Below are positions 8,623 through 16,292 of a DNA stretch of 35,878 nucleotides, one piece after another. Source of the stretch: Candidatus Pelagibacter sp. (GTDB lineage Bacteria; Pseudomonadota; Alphaproteobacteria; Pelagibacterales; Pelagibacteraceae); NCBI GenBank assembly GCA_028227525.1, contig JAOJAE010000011.1, forward strand, positions 1 to 35,878, read 5' to 3'. The position numbers and the translations under genes were made by a program. Under the pieces are notes generated by a model, which was not told the origin of the DNA, did not search any database, and saw only the letters and a list, made by a program, of their open reading frames with translations. Position 1 is the stretch's first letter. Every line of letters starts with the position of its first letter.

Positions 8623-9806
8623 TAAGCGACTAAAGTAGCTTTGTTAATGTCTTTGTCATACATTGTCATGATCGGTTTATCCTCAACTTCATAGACTTCA
8701 TCTGAGTAATAACCATTAAATTGAGTTCTAAATGTTAATCCATAAGAACCAAGCTGACCTAACTCAATATAATCATTTTCTTTAATATTATTTGGAAGTA
8801 AAAAAGGACCTTTCATATAATCCATACTATCGCAAGTTGGACCATAAAAATCAAAAGCAGTTAATTTCTTTGATATAATTTTATTAGAATTTTCTTTAAT
8901 CATTTTAGATGGAAAGACGATATTAGGTGTGCCAGCATCAAAAAGTGTTCCGTATGTCCCATCATTTATATAAAGTTTCTGTTTTTTTCTTAAATTTACT
9001 CTAACAATAGTAGATCCACTTTCAGCAACTAATGCTCTTCCAGGTTCACAAATAATTTCAGGTAACTTTTCAAGTTTTAAATTTTCTAACCCTTTTTTTA
9101 TTTCATTAAAATAATTATCCATTGATTGAGGTATTAAGTCAGGATAAATTGTTGGAAATCCTCCACCAACATTAATGTAATCAGGTAATATTTTTGTCTT
9201 TTTGATTATATTTCCGATTTCATTAATACCCTTTGAGTAGGAGATTGGATGCATACATTGAGAACCAACATGAAAACTTAGCCCAATTTTTTTTGCATGT
9301 TGTTTTACAAGTCTTAATAATCCAGCCGCCTCTGAATTTAATGCGCCAAATTTTTTTGATAAATCTATTTCAGCATGTTCATTTGAAACTGCTACTCTTA
9401 CAAATAATTCTAAGTCTTTAGCATTATTAGTGCTCTTAATTATTTTGATTAATTCATCTTTAGTGTCTAGTGAGAAGGTTTTAACTCCATAATTAAAATA
9501 AGCTTCTTTAATACTTTCTCTACTTTTAACCGTATGCATGTATGAACACTTTGCTGTTTGGCTAAAATTTCTAATGCTTTTAATTTCTTCTACGGAAGCA
9601 ACATCAAATTGCTTTACACCACTGTCTATAATTGTTTCAATTACACTAGGATGCGGGTTGGTTTTAACAGCGTATAGAATTTTACCTGGAAAATTTTTAG
9701 TAAAATATTGGACTGCAGATTGAATAGAATTCTTTCTGATGCAATATACCGGCTTTTCAGGTTTCAGTTGATTTATTATTTCTTCAACTGATTTAAATTT
9801 TTGCAT
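8622..9806 (-). CDS. odc: Ornithine/diaminopimelate-type decarboxylase (fold III ODC)
   Basis: A 394-residue PLP enzyme of the alanine-racemase-fold decarboxylases, predicted to make putrescine from ornithine. Features in order: AVKTN with PLP lysine K48; DVASVEEI (68-75); SFHVGSQ (177-183); the glycine-rich phosphate loop NVGGGFP (212-218); EPGRALV (254-260); and YGPTCDSMD (321-329), with the ODC-type catalytic cysteine C325 and D326 plus substrate residue D329. The C terminus has GQLGSYGLTFRTQFNGY. Lysine decarboxylation is possible in this family. It is the first gene of the polyamine operon and has an unusually strong GGAGG Shine-Dalgarno 7 nt before the ATG. The 147-bp spacer shared with divergent regA holds candidate leader structure. 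Confidence 0.92.
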   Translation of the reverse strand: MQKFKSVEEIINQLKPEKPVYCIRKNSIQSAVQYFTKNFPGKILYAVKTNPHPSVIETIIDSGVKQFDVASVEEIKSIRNFSQTAKCSYMHTVKSRESIKEAYFNYGVKTFSLDTKDELIKIIKSTNNAKDLELFVRVAVSNEHAEIDLSKKFGALNSEAAGLLRLVKQHAKKIGLSFHVGSQCMHPISYSKGINEIGNIIKKTKILPDYINVGGGFPTIYPDLIPQSMDNYFNEIKKGLENLKLEKLPEIICEPGRALVAESGSTIVRVNLRKKQKLYINDGTYGTLFDAGTPNIVFPSKMIKENSNKIISKKLTAFDFYGPTCDSMDYMKGPFLLPNNIKENDYIELGQLGSYGLTFRTQFNGYYSDEVYEVEDKPIMTMYDKDINKATLVA

Positions 9807-9887
9807 TTAAAATGCCTCCAAAAAAAAATTTAATAAAAAAAAGCTTTTTATCTCTAAAAAACTTTAAAATTTCCTCCTATTAAGCTT
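9803..9887 (-). promoter_or_regulatory. Leader of the polyamine operon: strong RBS, start-codon hairpin, second AGGAGG
   Basis: Read on the complementary strand. GGAGG (9815-9819) lies 7 nt before the ATG. GCATT-TTA-AATGC (9803-9815) is an inverted repeat that places the AUG in a short stem. A second AGGAGG (9873-9878) has no start codon at a usable distance. Two AAGCTT palindromes (9841-9846 and 9882-9887) bracket it and could pair with each other, followed by long U-rich runs. Function is not shown; regulation by polyamines would be the obvious guess. Confidence 0.35.
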
Positions 9888-9919
9888 ATAGATTAATAAT
9901 GTAAAGCAAATAATAGGTC

Positions 9920-9949
9920 TTGAATTATTTGAGCTAGTAACCATATCTA
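9920..9949 (+). promoter_or_regulatory. Weak candidate promoter for regA
   Basis: TTGAAT (9920-9925), an 18-nt spacer and TATCTA (9944-9949). The -10 ends 4 nt before the regA ATG at 9954, so transcription would start at or just inside the coding sequence. The match is poor and may be chance. Confidence 0.25.
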
Positions 9950-9953
9950 TAAA

Positions 9954-10517
9954 ATGAAAGAACAAGTAATCCTGAAAAATATTAATGATTTTGATAATAA
10001 ATCTCTACTTATAGTTGACGACGACAATCCCTTTAGAGAGAGATTAGCTAGAGCTATGGAAAAAAAAGGATTTGAAGTTGTTCAAGCAGAAAGTGTGCAA
10101 AAAGGTATAGAATCAGTTAAAGCAAAAAAGCCAGGTTTTGCTGTGGTAGACTTAAGACTTGGAGATGGTAACGGACTAGAGGTTGTAAAACAAATTCAAA
10201 GTACAAATAGTGAGAGCAGAATAATTATGCTTACAGGATATGGAAATATTCCAACGGCAGTTGCAGCTATCAAAGAGGGTGCAATAGATTATCTTGCAAA
10301 GCCAGCAGATGCAGAAGATGTAGAAAAAGCTTTACTTGCAGATCCTAGTAAAAGAGCTGCTCCTCCTGAGAATCCGATGTCAGCAGATAGAGTTAAGTGG
10401 GAGCACATACATAGAGTATTTGAGCTATGTAACAGAAATGTATCTGAAACGGCTAGAAGATTGAAAATGCATAGAAGAACTCTTCAAAGAATTCTTTCTA
10501 AAAGATCACCTAGATAA
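9954..10517 (+). CDS. regA: RegA/ActR/PrrA-type response regulator
   Basis: A 187-residue two-component regulator. The receiver domain (residues 15-130) shows the acidic pair D22/D23, phosphoacceptor D66 in VVDLRLGDGNG, T94 in MLTGYG and K116 in LAKPADA. A short proline-containing linker (PPENPMS) leads to a Fis-type helix-turn-helix (about 140-187) ending RRLKMHRRTLQRILSKRSPR. This architecture, with the nearly invariant C-terminal helix, is diagnostic of RegA/ActR/PrrA, which responds to redox through the membrane kinase RegB and controls energy-metabolism genes in alphaproteobacteria. No regB is in the window. It is divergent from the polyamine operon, and its end overlaps the bioY end by 8 bp. 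Confidence 0.95.
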   Translation: MKEQVILKNINDFDNKSLLIVDDDNPFRERLARAMEKKGFEVVQAESVQKGIESVKAKKPGFAVVDLRLGDGNGLEVVKQIQSTNSESRIIMLTGYGNIPTAVAAIKEGAIDYLAKPADAEDVEKALLADPSKRAAPPENPMSADRVKWEHIHRVFELCNRNVSETARRLKMHRRTLQRILSKRSPR

Positions 10518-11061
10518 AATTTCTAATTTTTAAAATTTTTTTTATTAATAAAGCCAAGAGTACAACTTTAAATACTTCAGCTAATAAAAAAGGTTTAGCT
10601 CCTAAGGCAAAAATAGGCTTATCCCAGCCAATTAGAGTTCCAAGCCATAATAATCCGAGCAAATAGATAGTTGAAGTTGCAATTGTAAGTTTTGCTAAAA
10701 CTAGTAAAAAGTTATCTTTGCTACTGATCTTTGATGCTAAATAGCTTGCAGTCAGAAAGCCAATTAAATATCCCATTGTAGGACCAGTAAAGTAAATTAA
10801 TCCAACACCTTTTTCAGGAGAATTAGAGAAAACAGGCAATCCAGCAATTCCTTCTAGCAAATATAGCCCAACACTTGCTAACCCAACTTTATAACCAAGA
10901 CTTACTCCTAAAAACAAAACTACAAAGGTTTGCATTGTCATTGGCACTGGATAAAAAGGAATCTTAATTTTAGCAGATATAGTTAAAGCTAAAGATCCAA
11001 GTATTATTGCAAACAATGACTTTACTAATCTAGTTTGAGATATGTTTTTAGTAAGATCCAT
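10510..11061 (-). CDS. bioY: Biotin transporter BioY (ECF substrate-binding component)
   Basis: A 183-residue integral membrane protein with about six helices. BioY hallmarks are IPFYPVPMTMQTFVVLFLG (33-51), the small-residue-rich GYKVGLASVGLYLLEGIAGLP, and FTGPTMGYLIGFLTAS. BioY captures biotin, either alone or with the ECF energising unit BioM/BioN, which is absent here. This fits a biotin-scavenging lifestyle, although biotin genes elsewhere cannot be judged. The ATG at 11061 diverges from polA across a spacer containing an AT-rich palindrome (11082-11096). I found no recognisable BioR operator there. Confidence 0.93.
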   Translation of the reverse strand: MDLTKNISQTRLVKSLFAIILGSLALTISAKIKIPFYPVPMTMQTFVVLFLGVSLGYKVGLASVGLYLLEGIAGLPVFSNSPEKGVGLIYFTGPTMGYLIGFLTASYLASKISSKDNFLLVLAKLTIATSTIYLLGLLWLGTLIGWDKPIFALGAKPFLLAEVFKVVLLALLIKKILKIRNFI

Positions 11062-11176
11062 ATGGTGAATGATACTATTAAAGATTAAAATAATCTAGAT
11101 ATAATTATCATTGTTAAGAAAAGTAAATTTTTTATATACAGATTTTATAACCACTGTAATATTTAATGATATTCTA

Positions 11177-13951
11177 ATGGATAAGATTAAAAAAACAGAT
11201 CATTTTTACCTTATAGATGGCTCAGGATATATTTTTAGAGCTTATTATGCATTGCCACCACTTACTAGAAAAAGTGATGGATTGCCAACTGGTGCAGTTA
11301 GTGGTTTTTGCAGTATGCTTTTCAAACTTCTTGAAGACTCTAAGTCAGATCAAAACCTACAAAAACCTACACATTTTGCCGTAATTTTTGACTCAGCAAG
11401 AAAAACATTTAGGAATGATATTTACAGTGATTATAAGGCTAATCGGTCAGAAGCTCCTGATGATTTAGCTCCTCAATTTGAATATATACGAAAATCTGTT
11501 CTAGCTTTTAACCTTCCTTCAGTTGATTTACCTAATTATGAAGCTGATGATTTAATAGCAACTTATGTTGAAAAAATATTAAAGGTAGGTGCTAAGGTTA
11601 CAATTGTTTCATCAGATAAAGACTTAATGCAGCTTTATAAAAAGGGTGTTCGTATTTTTGACCCTATGAAAAATAAATTTATTTCAGATGAAGATATTTT
11701 TACTAAGTTTGGAGTAGATGCTTCTAAGGTAATAGATGTTCAATCTCTTGCTGGTGATAGCAGCGATAATGTTCCAGGAGTTCCAGGCATAGGAGTTAAA
11801 ACTGCAGCTGAATTAATTAATAAATATGGAACTTTAGAAAAACTTTTAAAGTCAGCTGATGAAATAAAGCAAAATAAAAGAAGAGAAACTTTAATAGAAA
11901 ACAAAGATAAAGCATTGATTAGTAAACAGCTCGTAACTTTAATGAAGGATGCTCCAACTAATAGAGAGTTAAGTGAGTTTAAACTAAAAGATATTGATAA
12001 AGATAAACTTTATGCCTTTTTAAGAGAAATGGAATTTAATCGATTACTAAGTTCTGTTATTTCTGCTTATGGCGAACCAGAATTATCAGGCTCGATTGAT
12101 GAAAAAAAAATTAAAGAAAAGCAACAAGCAATCAGCAAAAAAAATTATCACTTAATTACAAATCTTGATCAAATAGATGAATGGATAAAAGAAGCTGAAG
12201 AAGTAGGAGAGGTTGCTGTAGATACAGAAACTAACTCTTTAGATGCGCATCAAGCAGACTTAATTGGTGTTTCTCTAAGTTCAAAAATTGGTAAAGCTTG
12301 CTATATACCAATTGGGCATAAATCTTCAAAGTGCCTAAAAAAGGATGATGTTATAAAAAAACTAAAACCTTTATTAGAGGATCCAAGCGTTAAAAAAATA
12401 GGTCAAAATATAAAATTTGATTTTATTGTTTTATATAAACATGGAATAACAATCTCATCAATGGAAGACACAATGCTCATGTCTTATGTTTTAGATGCTG
12501 GAAAAAATAGACATAATATGGATACATTGTCAGAAATTCATTTAGGCCACAAAACAATTTCTTTTAAAGAAATTGTAGGAACGGGAAAAAAAGAAATAAA
12601 TTTCAGTGAAGTTGAAGTTGATAAAGCTAAAGACTATGCGGCTGAAGATGCTGACATAACTTTTAGACTATATAAAAAATTTATTAAGAATTTAAAACTA
12701 GAAAAAATGGTTAATATTTATGAAATATTTGAAAAACCACTAATTAAGATACTTGCTTTCATGGAAATGGAAGGGATCGAAGTCGATAGTAAATTTTTAA
12801 AATCTCTCTCTTTAAAGTTTGAAAAAAAAATTAAAAATCTTGAAAAAGAAGTTTTTAAAATTTCTAAAAAGGAATTTAATATTGCTTCACCTAAGCAATT
12901 AGGTGAAATAATTTATAATGATCTTAAGATTGCAGGTTTAAAAAAAACTAAAAAGGGGAGTTTTGCAACTAGTGCAAGTGTTTTAGAGGATTTAGCTTTT
13001 AAAGGTCATAAGTTTCCCCAATTAATCTTAGATTGGAGGCAAGTTTCAAAATTAAAAAATACTTATTCTGACTCCTTACCTGAACACATAAACCCAACAA
13101 CAAAGAGAGTTCATACTTCTTTTTTATTAGCAGCAACAACAACTGGTAGATTGGCATCTAGTGATCCAAATTTACAAAACATACCTATTAAATCAGAAGA
13201 TGGAAAAGATATTAGAAAAGCTTTTTCTGCAAAAAAAGACCATTTATTAATTTCAGCAGATTACAACCAAATTGAAATGAGAATTTTAGCAGACCTTGCA
13301 GATGTTAAAGAGCTTAAAAAAGCTTTTAAAAATAATGAGGATATTCACTCATTAACAGCTAGTCAGATTTTCAATATTGATATTAAAAAAATAAATCAAG
13401 ATCATCGAAGAAAAGCTAAAGCTATAAATTTTGGAATTATTTATGGAATTTCACAGTATGGTTTGGCAAAACAGATTAATGTTTCAAATTATGAAGCAGA
13501 AGAATTTTTAAATGCATATTTTGCAAAATTTCCTGAAATAAAAGTTTATATGGATAGTACAATTAGTTTTTGTAGAAAAAGTGGTTATGTAAATAATATT
13601 TTTGGAAGAAGATCTCATTTTAATGGAATTAATGATAAAAATTTTAATGTTAGAAACTTTCAAGAAAGGGCTGCAATTAATGCGCCTATACAAGGATCGG
13701 CATCAGAAATTATGCGATTAGCAATGATAAGATTAGATAAACAATTGTTAGAACAAAAAAATAATAAATCTAAAATGCTTTTGCAAATTCATGATGAATT
13801 AATATTTGAAGTGCCAAAAAAAGATGAAAAAATAATGGTTAAATTGATCAAAGAAGAAATGACCAGTGTTGCACAAAGCGATTATCATTCATTTTCAACT
13901 CCACTAACTGTTGATGTTAATGTTGGAGAAAATTGGGGAATGCTTCACTAA
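11177..13951 (+). CDS. polA: DNA polymerase I
   Basis: A 924-residue enzyme with three domains. A 5'-3' exonuclease (about 8-300) carries YLIDGSGYIFRAYYA and YEADDLIATY, with SLAGDSSDNVPGVPGIG as metal and HhH motifs. A 3'-5' proofreading domain has its DEDD residues intact: D349 and E351 in AVDTETNSLD, D in QNIKFDF, and YAAEDAD. The polymerase has motif A LISADYNQIEMR (D695), the O-helix RRKAKAINFGIIYG and motif C QIHDELIF (about 870-877). It repairs DNA and removes RNA primers. The frame extends upstream to a TTG at 11111, but those 22 residues are hydrophobic and unlike the family, whereas MDKIKKTDHFYLIDGSG from the ATG at 11177 aligns well. A weak promoter-like pair (TTGTTA 11111, TATACA 11135) lies upstream. 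Confidence 0.97.
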   Translation: MDKIKKTDHFYLIDGSGYIFRAYYALPPLTRKSDGLPTGAVSGFCSMLFKLLEDSKSDQNLQKPTHFAVIFDSARKTFRNDIYSDYKANRSEAPDDLAPQFEYIRKSVLAFNLPSVDLPNYEADDLIATYVEKILKVGAKVTIVSSDKDLMQLYKKGVRIFDPMKNKFISDEDIFTKFGVDASKVIDVQSLAGDSSDNVPGVPGIGVKTAAELINKYGTLEKLLKSADEIKQNKRRETLIENKDKALISKQLVTLMKDAPTNRELSEFKLKDIDKDKLYAFLREMEFNRLLSSVISAYGEPELSGSIDEKKIKEKQQAISKKNYHLITNLDQIDEWIKEAEEVGEVAVDTETNSLDAHQADLIGVSLSSKIGKACYIPIGHKSSKCLKKDDVIKKLKPLLEDPSVKKIGQNIKFDFIVLYKHGITISSMEDTMLMSYVLDAGKNRHNMDTLSEIHLGHKTISFKEIVGTGKKEINFSEVEVDKAKDYAAEDADITFRLYKKFIKNLKLEKMVNIYEIFEKPLIKILAFMEMEGIEVDSKFLKSLSLKFEKKIKNLEKEVFKISKKEFNIASPKQLGEIIYNDLKIAGLKKTKKGSFATSASVLEDLAFKGHKFPQLILDWRQVSKLKNTYSDSLPEHINPTTKRVHTSFLLAATTTGRLASSDPNLQNIPIKSEDGKDIRKAFSAKKDHLLISADYNQIEMRILADLADVKELKKAFKNNEDIHSLTASQIFNIDIKKINQDHRRKAKAINFGIIYGISQYGLAKQINVSNYEAEEFLNAYFAKFPEIKVYMDSTISFCRKSGYVNNIFGRRSHFNGINDKNFNVRNFQERAAINAPIQGSASEIMRLAMIRLDKQLLEQKNNKSKMLLQIHDELIFEVPKKDEKIMVKLIKEEMTSVAQSDYHSFSTPLTVDVNVGENWGMLH

Positions 13952-14000
13952 TTTTATTAAATTGCCCAATTTAGAACAATTTAGTATTTTTAAATAAGAT

Positions 14001-14708
14001 ATGCACAAACAAACCATAGCTTTAATCGATGATGATAGAAATATTCTCACTAGTTTGAGTATAGCTCTAGAAAAAGAAGGTTTTAAAGTTCAAACATATA
14101 TAGATGGAGAGAGTGCGTTGATTGGTCTAACTAGAACACCCCCAGATCTAGCAGTGATAGATATAAAAATGCCAAAAATGGATGGGGAGGAATTGCTAAA
14201 AAAACTTAGAAAAAAAACATCATTACCAGTAATTTTTTTGACATCAAAAGATGATGAAATTGATGAACTGCTTGGATTAAAATTAGGAGCTGATGATTTT
14301 GTAAAAAAATCTGGTGGCTTTTCAATAAAAGTTTTAATTGAAAGAATTAGAGTTCAGCTAAGAAAAAAAGACTCTAATAACATTTTAGAAGAAAATAAAA
14401 GTTTAATTGCTCATGGAAAGCTAAAGTTAGATCCATCTCAACTCGAATGTGAGTGGAATAACAAACAGCTACCAGATAAATTGACTACAACCGAATTTTT
14501 AATTGTTAAAGAGTTGGCAAAAAGACCTGGAATAATTAAAGAACGAGCACAATTAATGGATATTGCTTACAGAGAAGATACAGATATCGAAGATAGAACT
14601 ATCGATAGTCATGTTAAAAGAATTCGTAAAAAATTCAAAAAAGTAGACCCTGATTTTTCAGCTATTGAAACTAGATATGGTAGTGGATATAGATGGAATG
14701 TTAGTTAA
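14001..14708 (+). CDS. chvI: ChvI-type response regulator (OmpR family)
   Basis: A 235-residue transcription factor. The receiver domain begins [20 protein letters not shown], a stretch very close to rhizobial ChvI. It has phosphoacceptor D54 in [12 protein letters not shown]81 in [16 protein letters not shown] and K103. The C-terminal OmpR-type winged helix (about 130-235) ends with [12 protein letters not shown] and [10 protein letters not shown]. ChvI with kinase ChvG/ExoS controls envelope and acid responses in alphaproteobacteria. An oddity is that the usual K-P-F-S loop after the switch lysine reads K103-S-G-G-F-S: the proline is replaced and two residues are added. It is followed by chvG with a one-base TAATG overlap. 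Confidence 0.93.
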   Translation: MHKQTIALIDDDRNILTSLSIALEKEGFKVQTYIDGESALIGLTRTPPDLAVIDIKMPKMDGEELLKKLRKKTSLPVIFLTSKDDEIDELLGLKLGADDFVKKSGGFSIKVLIERIRVQLRKKDSNNILEENKSLIAHGKLKLDPSQLECEWNNKQLPDKLTTTEFLIVKELAKRPGIIKERAQLMDIAYREDTDIEDRTIDSHVKRIRKKFKKVDPDFSAIETRYGSGYRWNVS

Positions 14709-16255
14709 TGTTTAATAAATACTTAAAAAGCCTATCTATATTAAAAAAATTTTTATTCATAAATTTTATAATTTTTACAATAATTAGTTTATTTACTTTT
14801 ATTTATTTGAGTAATGTTCAACCTAATTTAATAAAAAAGAAATCTGTCAAACACATTAATGTTATAGATAATACAATTAATACCCTCATAAGATTAGATA
14901 TAAAATTTGCTGATGATGATATTAGAAAGTTTTTATTTTCAACTCGATTTATTTTTCAAAACCTAGATAGAGTAATATTTTTTGATAATGATTTTAATCT
15001 TATAGGAGATACAGATACCTTAGATCTTGATCCAAGATCTTTTTCTACAAGATTAGATGATATTGAATTTGAAAGTTTAAATGAAAGTAAAAATCTAAAT
15101 AAAAATAAAAATAAGAATATTAATTTAGCTGAAAATAAAATTTTATCTTTCAAAAAAATTTTAAAAGATTATTCAAGCTCGAACACTTATGGAAATTCTT
15201 ATACTTTTTTACAAGAAGATCTTAATCAATTTAGATTAATTACAATTAAGAATGTAATTAAAGATAATTTGAATGTTGGATATCTTGCAATTGAAGAAAA
15301 TGCTAATGATATTAAAACAGCGACTGATGAGAGAAAAGCTTTTGTCCTCAGAACAGCAATCGCTGTGGGTTTTGTAATTTTAATTTTTTCTTTTGTTTTA
15401 AGCAGGTATTTTATTAAACCAATCCAAAATCTTGTAAGTTATACAAAAGTTATTAAAGAAAAAAGTCAAACCAAAACAAATATTGATAGTCTTAAAAGTC
15501 GTAATGATGAATTGGGACTTTTATCAAATTCATTAGATGACATGACAATCGAACTTCAAAAAAGAGTTGCTCATGCTGAAAATTTTTCAACAGATCTAGT
15601 TCATGAAATAAGAAATCCACTGGCATCTCTTAAAAGTGCTTCAGAGATATTACAAGACACTAATAGCTCAGAACAAAGATTAAAGTTATTAAATATTCTT
15701 AGTCACGATGTTTTGAGAATTGAAAGATTAATAACTGATTATTCTCAGATGCTTAAAGATGAAGTTGCTCTTAGTAAAGAAAAGATGAAAAATATTAATA
15801 TAGAACCAATCATCCAATCTGTTGTAGATGATTATAATAATATCCAAACAGTTAAAAAAAATATTAAAATCCACTACGAAAATGATGGTAATAAAAAATA
15901 TATTATTAATGGTATAGAAAATAGAATTGAGCAAATAATTGCAAATTTATTAGATAATTCAATTTCATTTAGCAAAGAGGGACAAAATATTTTTGTAAAT
16001 ATATCAAATTCTTTAGATAGAAAGATCATTGTTAAAATTACTGATGAAGGTCAAGGATTTAAAGAGAATGATACATCAAAAATATTCAAAAGATTTTATA
16101 GTAATAGGCCTGATAAGTTTGGAGAGCATTCGGGCCTTGGTTTAAATATTGTTAAAAATTTAGTTGATCTTCATGATGGACAAATTTTAGCATCTAATCG
16201 ATTAGATACGGATGGTGCAATGGTAGAAATAAAGTTTCCAAGCGTACAATCTTAA
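14708..16255 (+). CDS. chvG: ChvG-type sensor histidine kinase
   Basis: A 515-residue membrane kinase paired with ChvI. It has TM1 at about 13-35, a periplasmic sensor of about 170 residues, TM2 at about 210-232 (LRTAIAVGFVILIFSFVLS), and a HAMP linker through RYFIKPIQNL. The dimerisation H-box LVHEIRNPLASLKSASEIL carries phospho-accepting H299. An ATPase domain follows with N-box NRIEQIIANLLDNS, G1 DEGQGF and G2 SGLGLNIVKNLVDLHDG. ChvG senses envelope or acid conditions in relatives. The periplasmic part contains an Asn/Lys-rich low-complexity stretch (NLNKNKNKNINL). In many alphaproteobacteria hprK and PTS genes follow chvG; here ahcY follows directly. Confidence 0.93.
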   Translation: MFNKYLKSLSILKKFLFINFIIFTIISLFTFIYLSNVQPNLIKKKSVKHINVIDNTINTLIRLDIKFADDDIRKFLFSTRFIFQNLDRVIFFDNDFNLIGDTDTLDLDPRSFSTRLDDIEFESLNESKNLNKNKNKNINLAENKILSFKKILKDYSSSNTYGNSYTFLQEDLNQFRLITIKNVIKDNLNVGYLAIEENANDIKTATDERKAFVLRTAIAVGFVILIFSFVLSRYFIKPIQNLVSYTKVIKEKSQTKTNIDSLKSRNDELGLLSNSLDDMTIELQKRVAHAENFSTDLVHEIRNPLASLKSASEILQDTNSSEQRLKLLNILSHDVLRIERLITDYSQMLKDEVALSKEKMKNINIEPIIQSVVDDYNNIQTVKKNIKIHYENDGNKKYIINGIENRIEQIIANLLDNSISFSKEGQNIFVNISNSLDRKIIVKITDEGQGFKENDTSKIFKRFYSNRPDKFGEHSGLGLNIVKNLVDLHDGQILASNRLDTDGAMVEIKFPSVQS

Positions 16256-16256
16256 C

Positions 16257-16284
16257 TTGATTAATTGATTGTTAACGGTATAAA
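16257..16284 (+). promoter_or_regulatory. Candidate promoter for ahcY
   Basis: TTGATT (16257-16262), a 16-nt spacer and TATAAA (16279-16284), directly after the chvG stop. The predicted start (about 16290-16293) coincides with the ahcY ATG at 16293, giving a leaderless or nearly leaderless transcript. No Shine-Dalgarno is present. Confidence 0.5.
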
Positions 16285-16292
16285 ACTCACCC

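Noticed and set aside
11082..11096. Palindrome AGATTA-AAA-TAATCT between bioY and polA
   Set aside because: AT-only apart from one G/C per arm, so chance is likely; it does not match a BioR or BirA operator that I know.
11111..11176. N-terminal extension of polA from a TTG
   Set aside because: The 22 extra residues are not family-like, and the ATG at 11177 begins the conserved exonuclease domain.
13952..14000. Small inverted repeat AAATTG-CC-CAATTT after polA, considered as a terminator
   Set aside because: Short AT-rich arms, a two-base centre and no proper U-tract; too weak to call.
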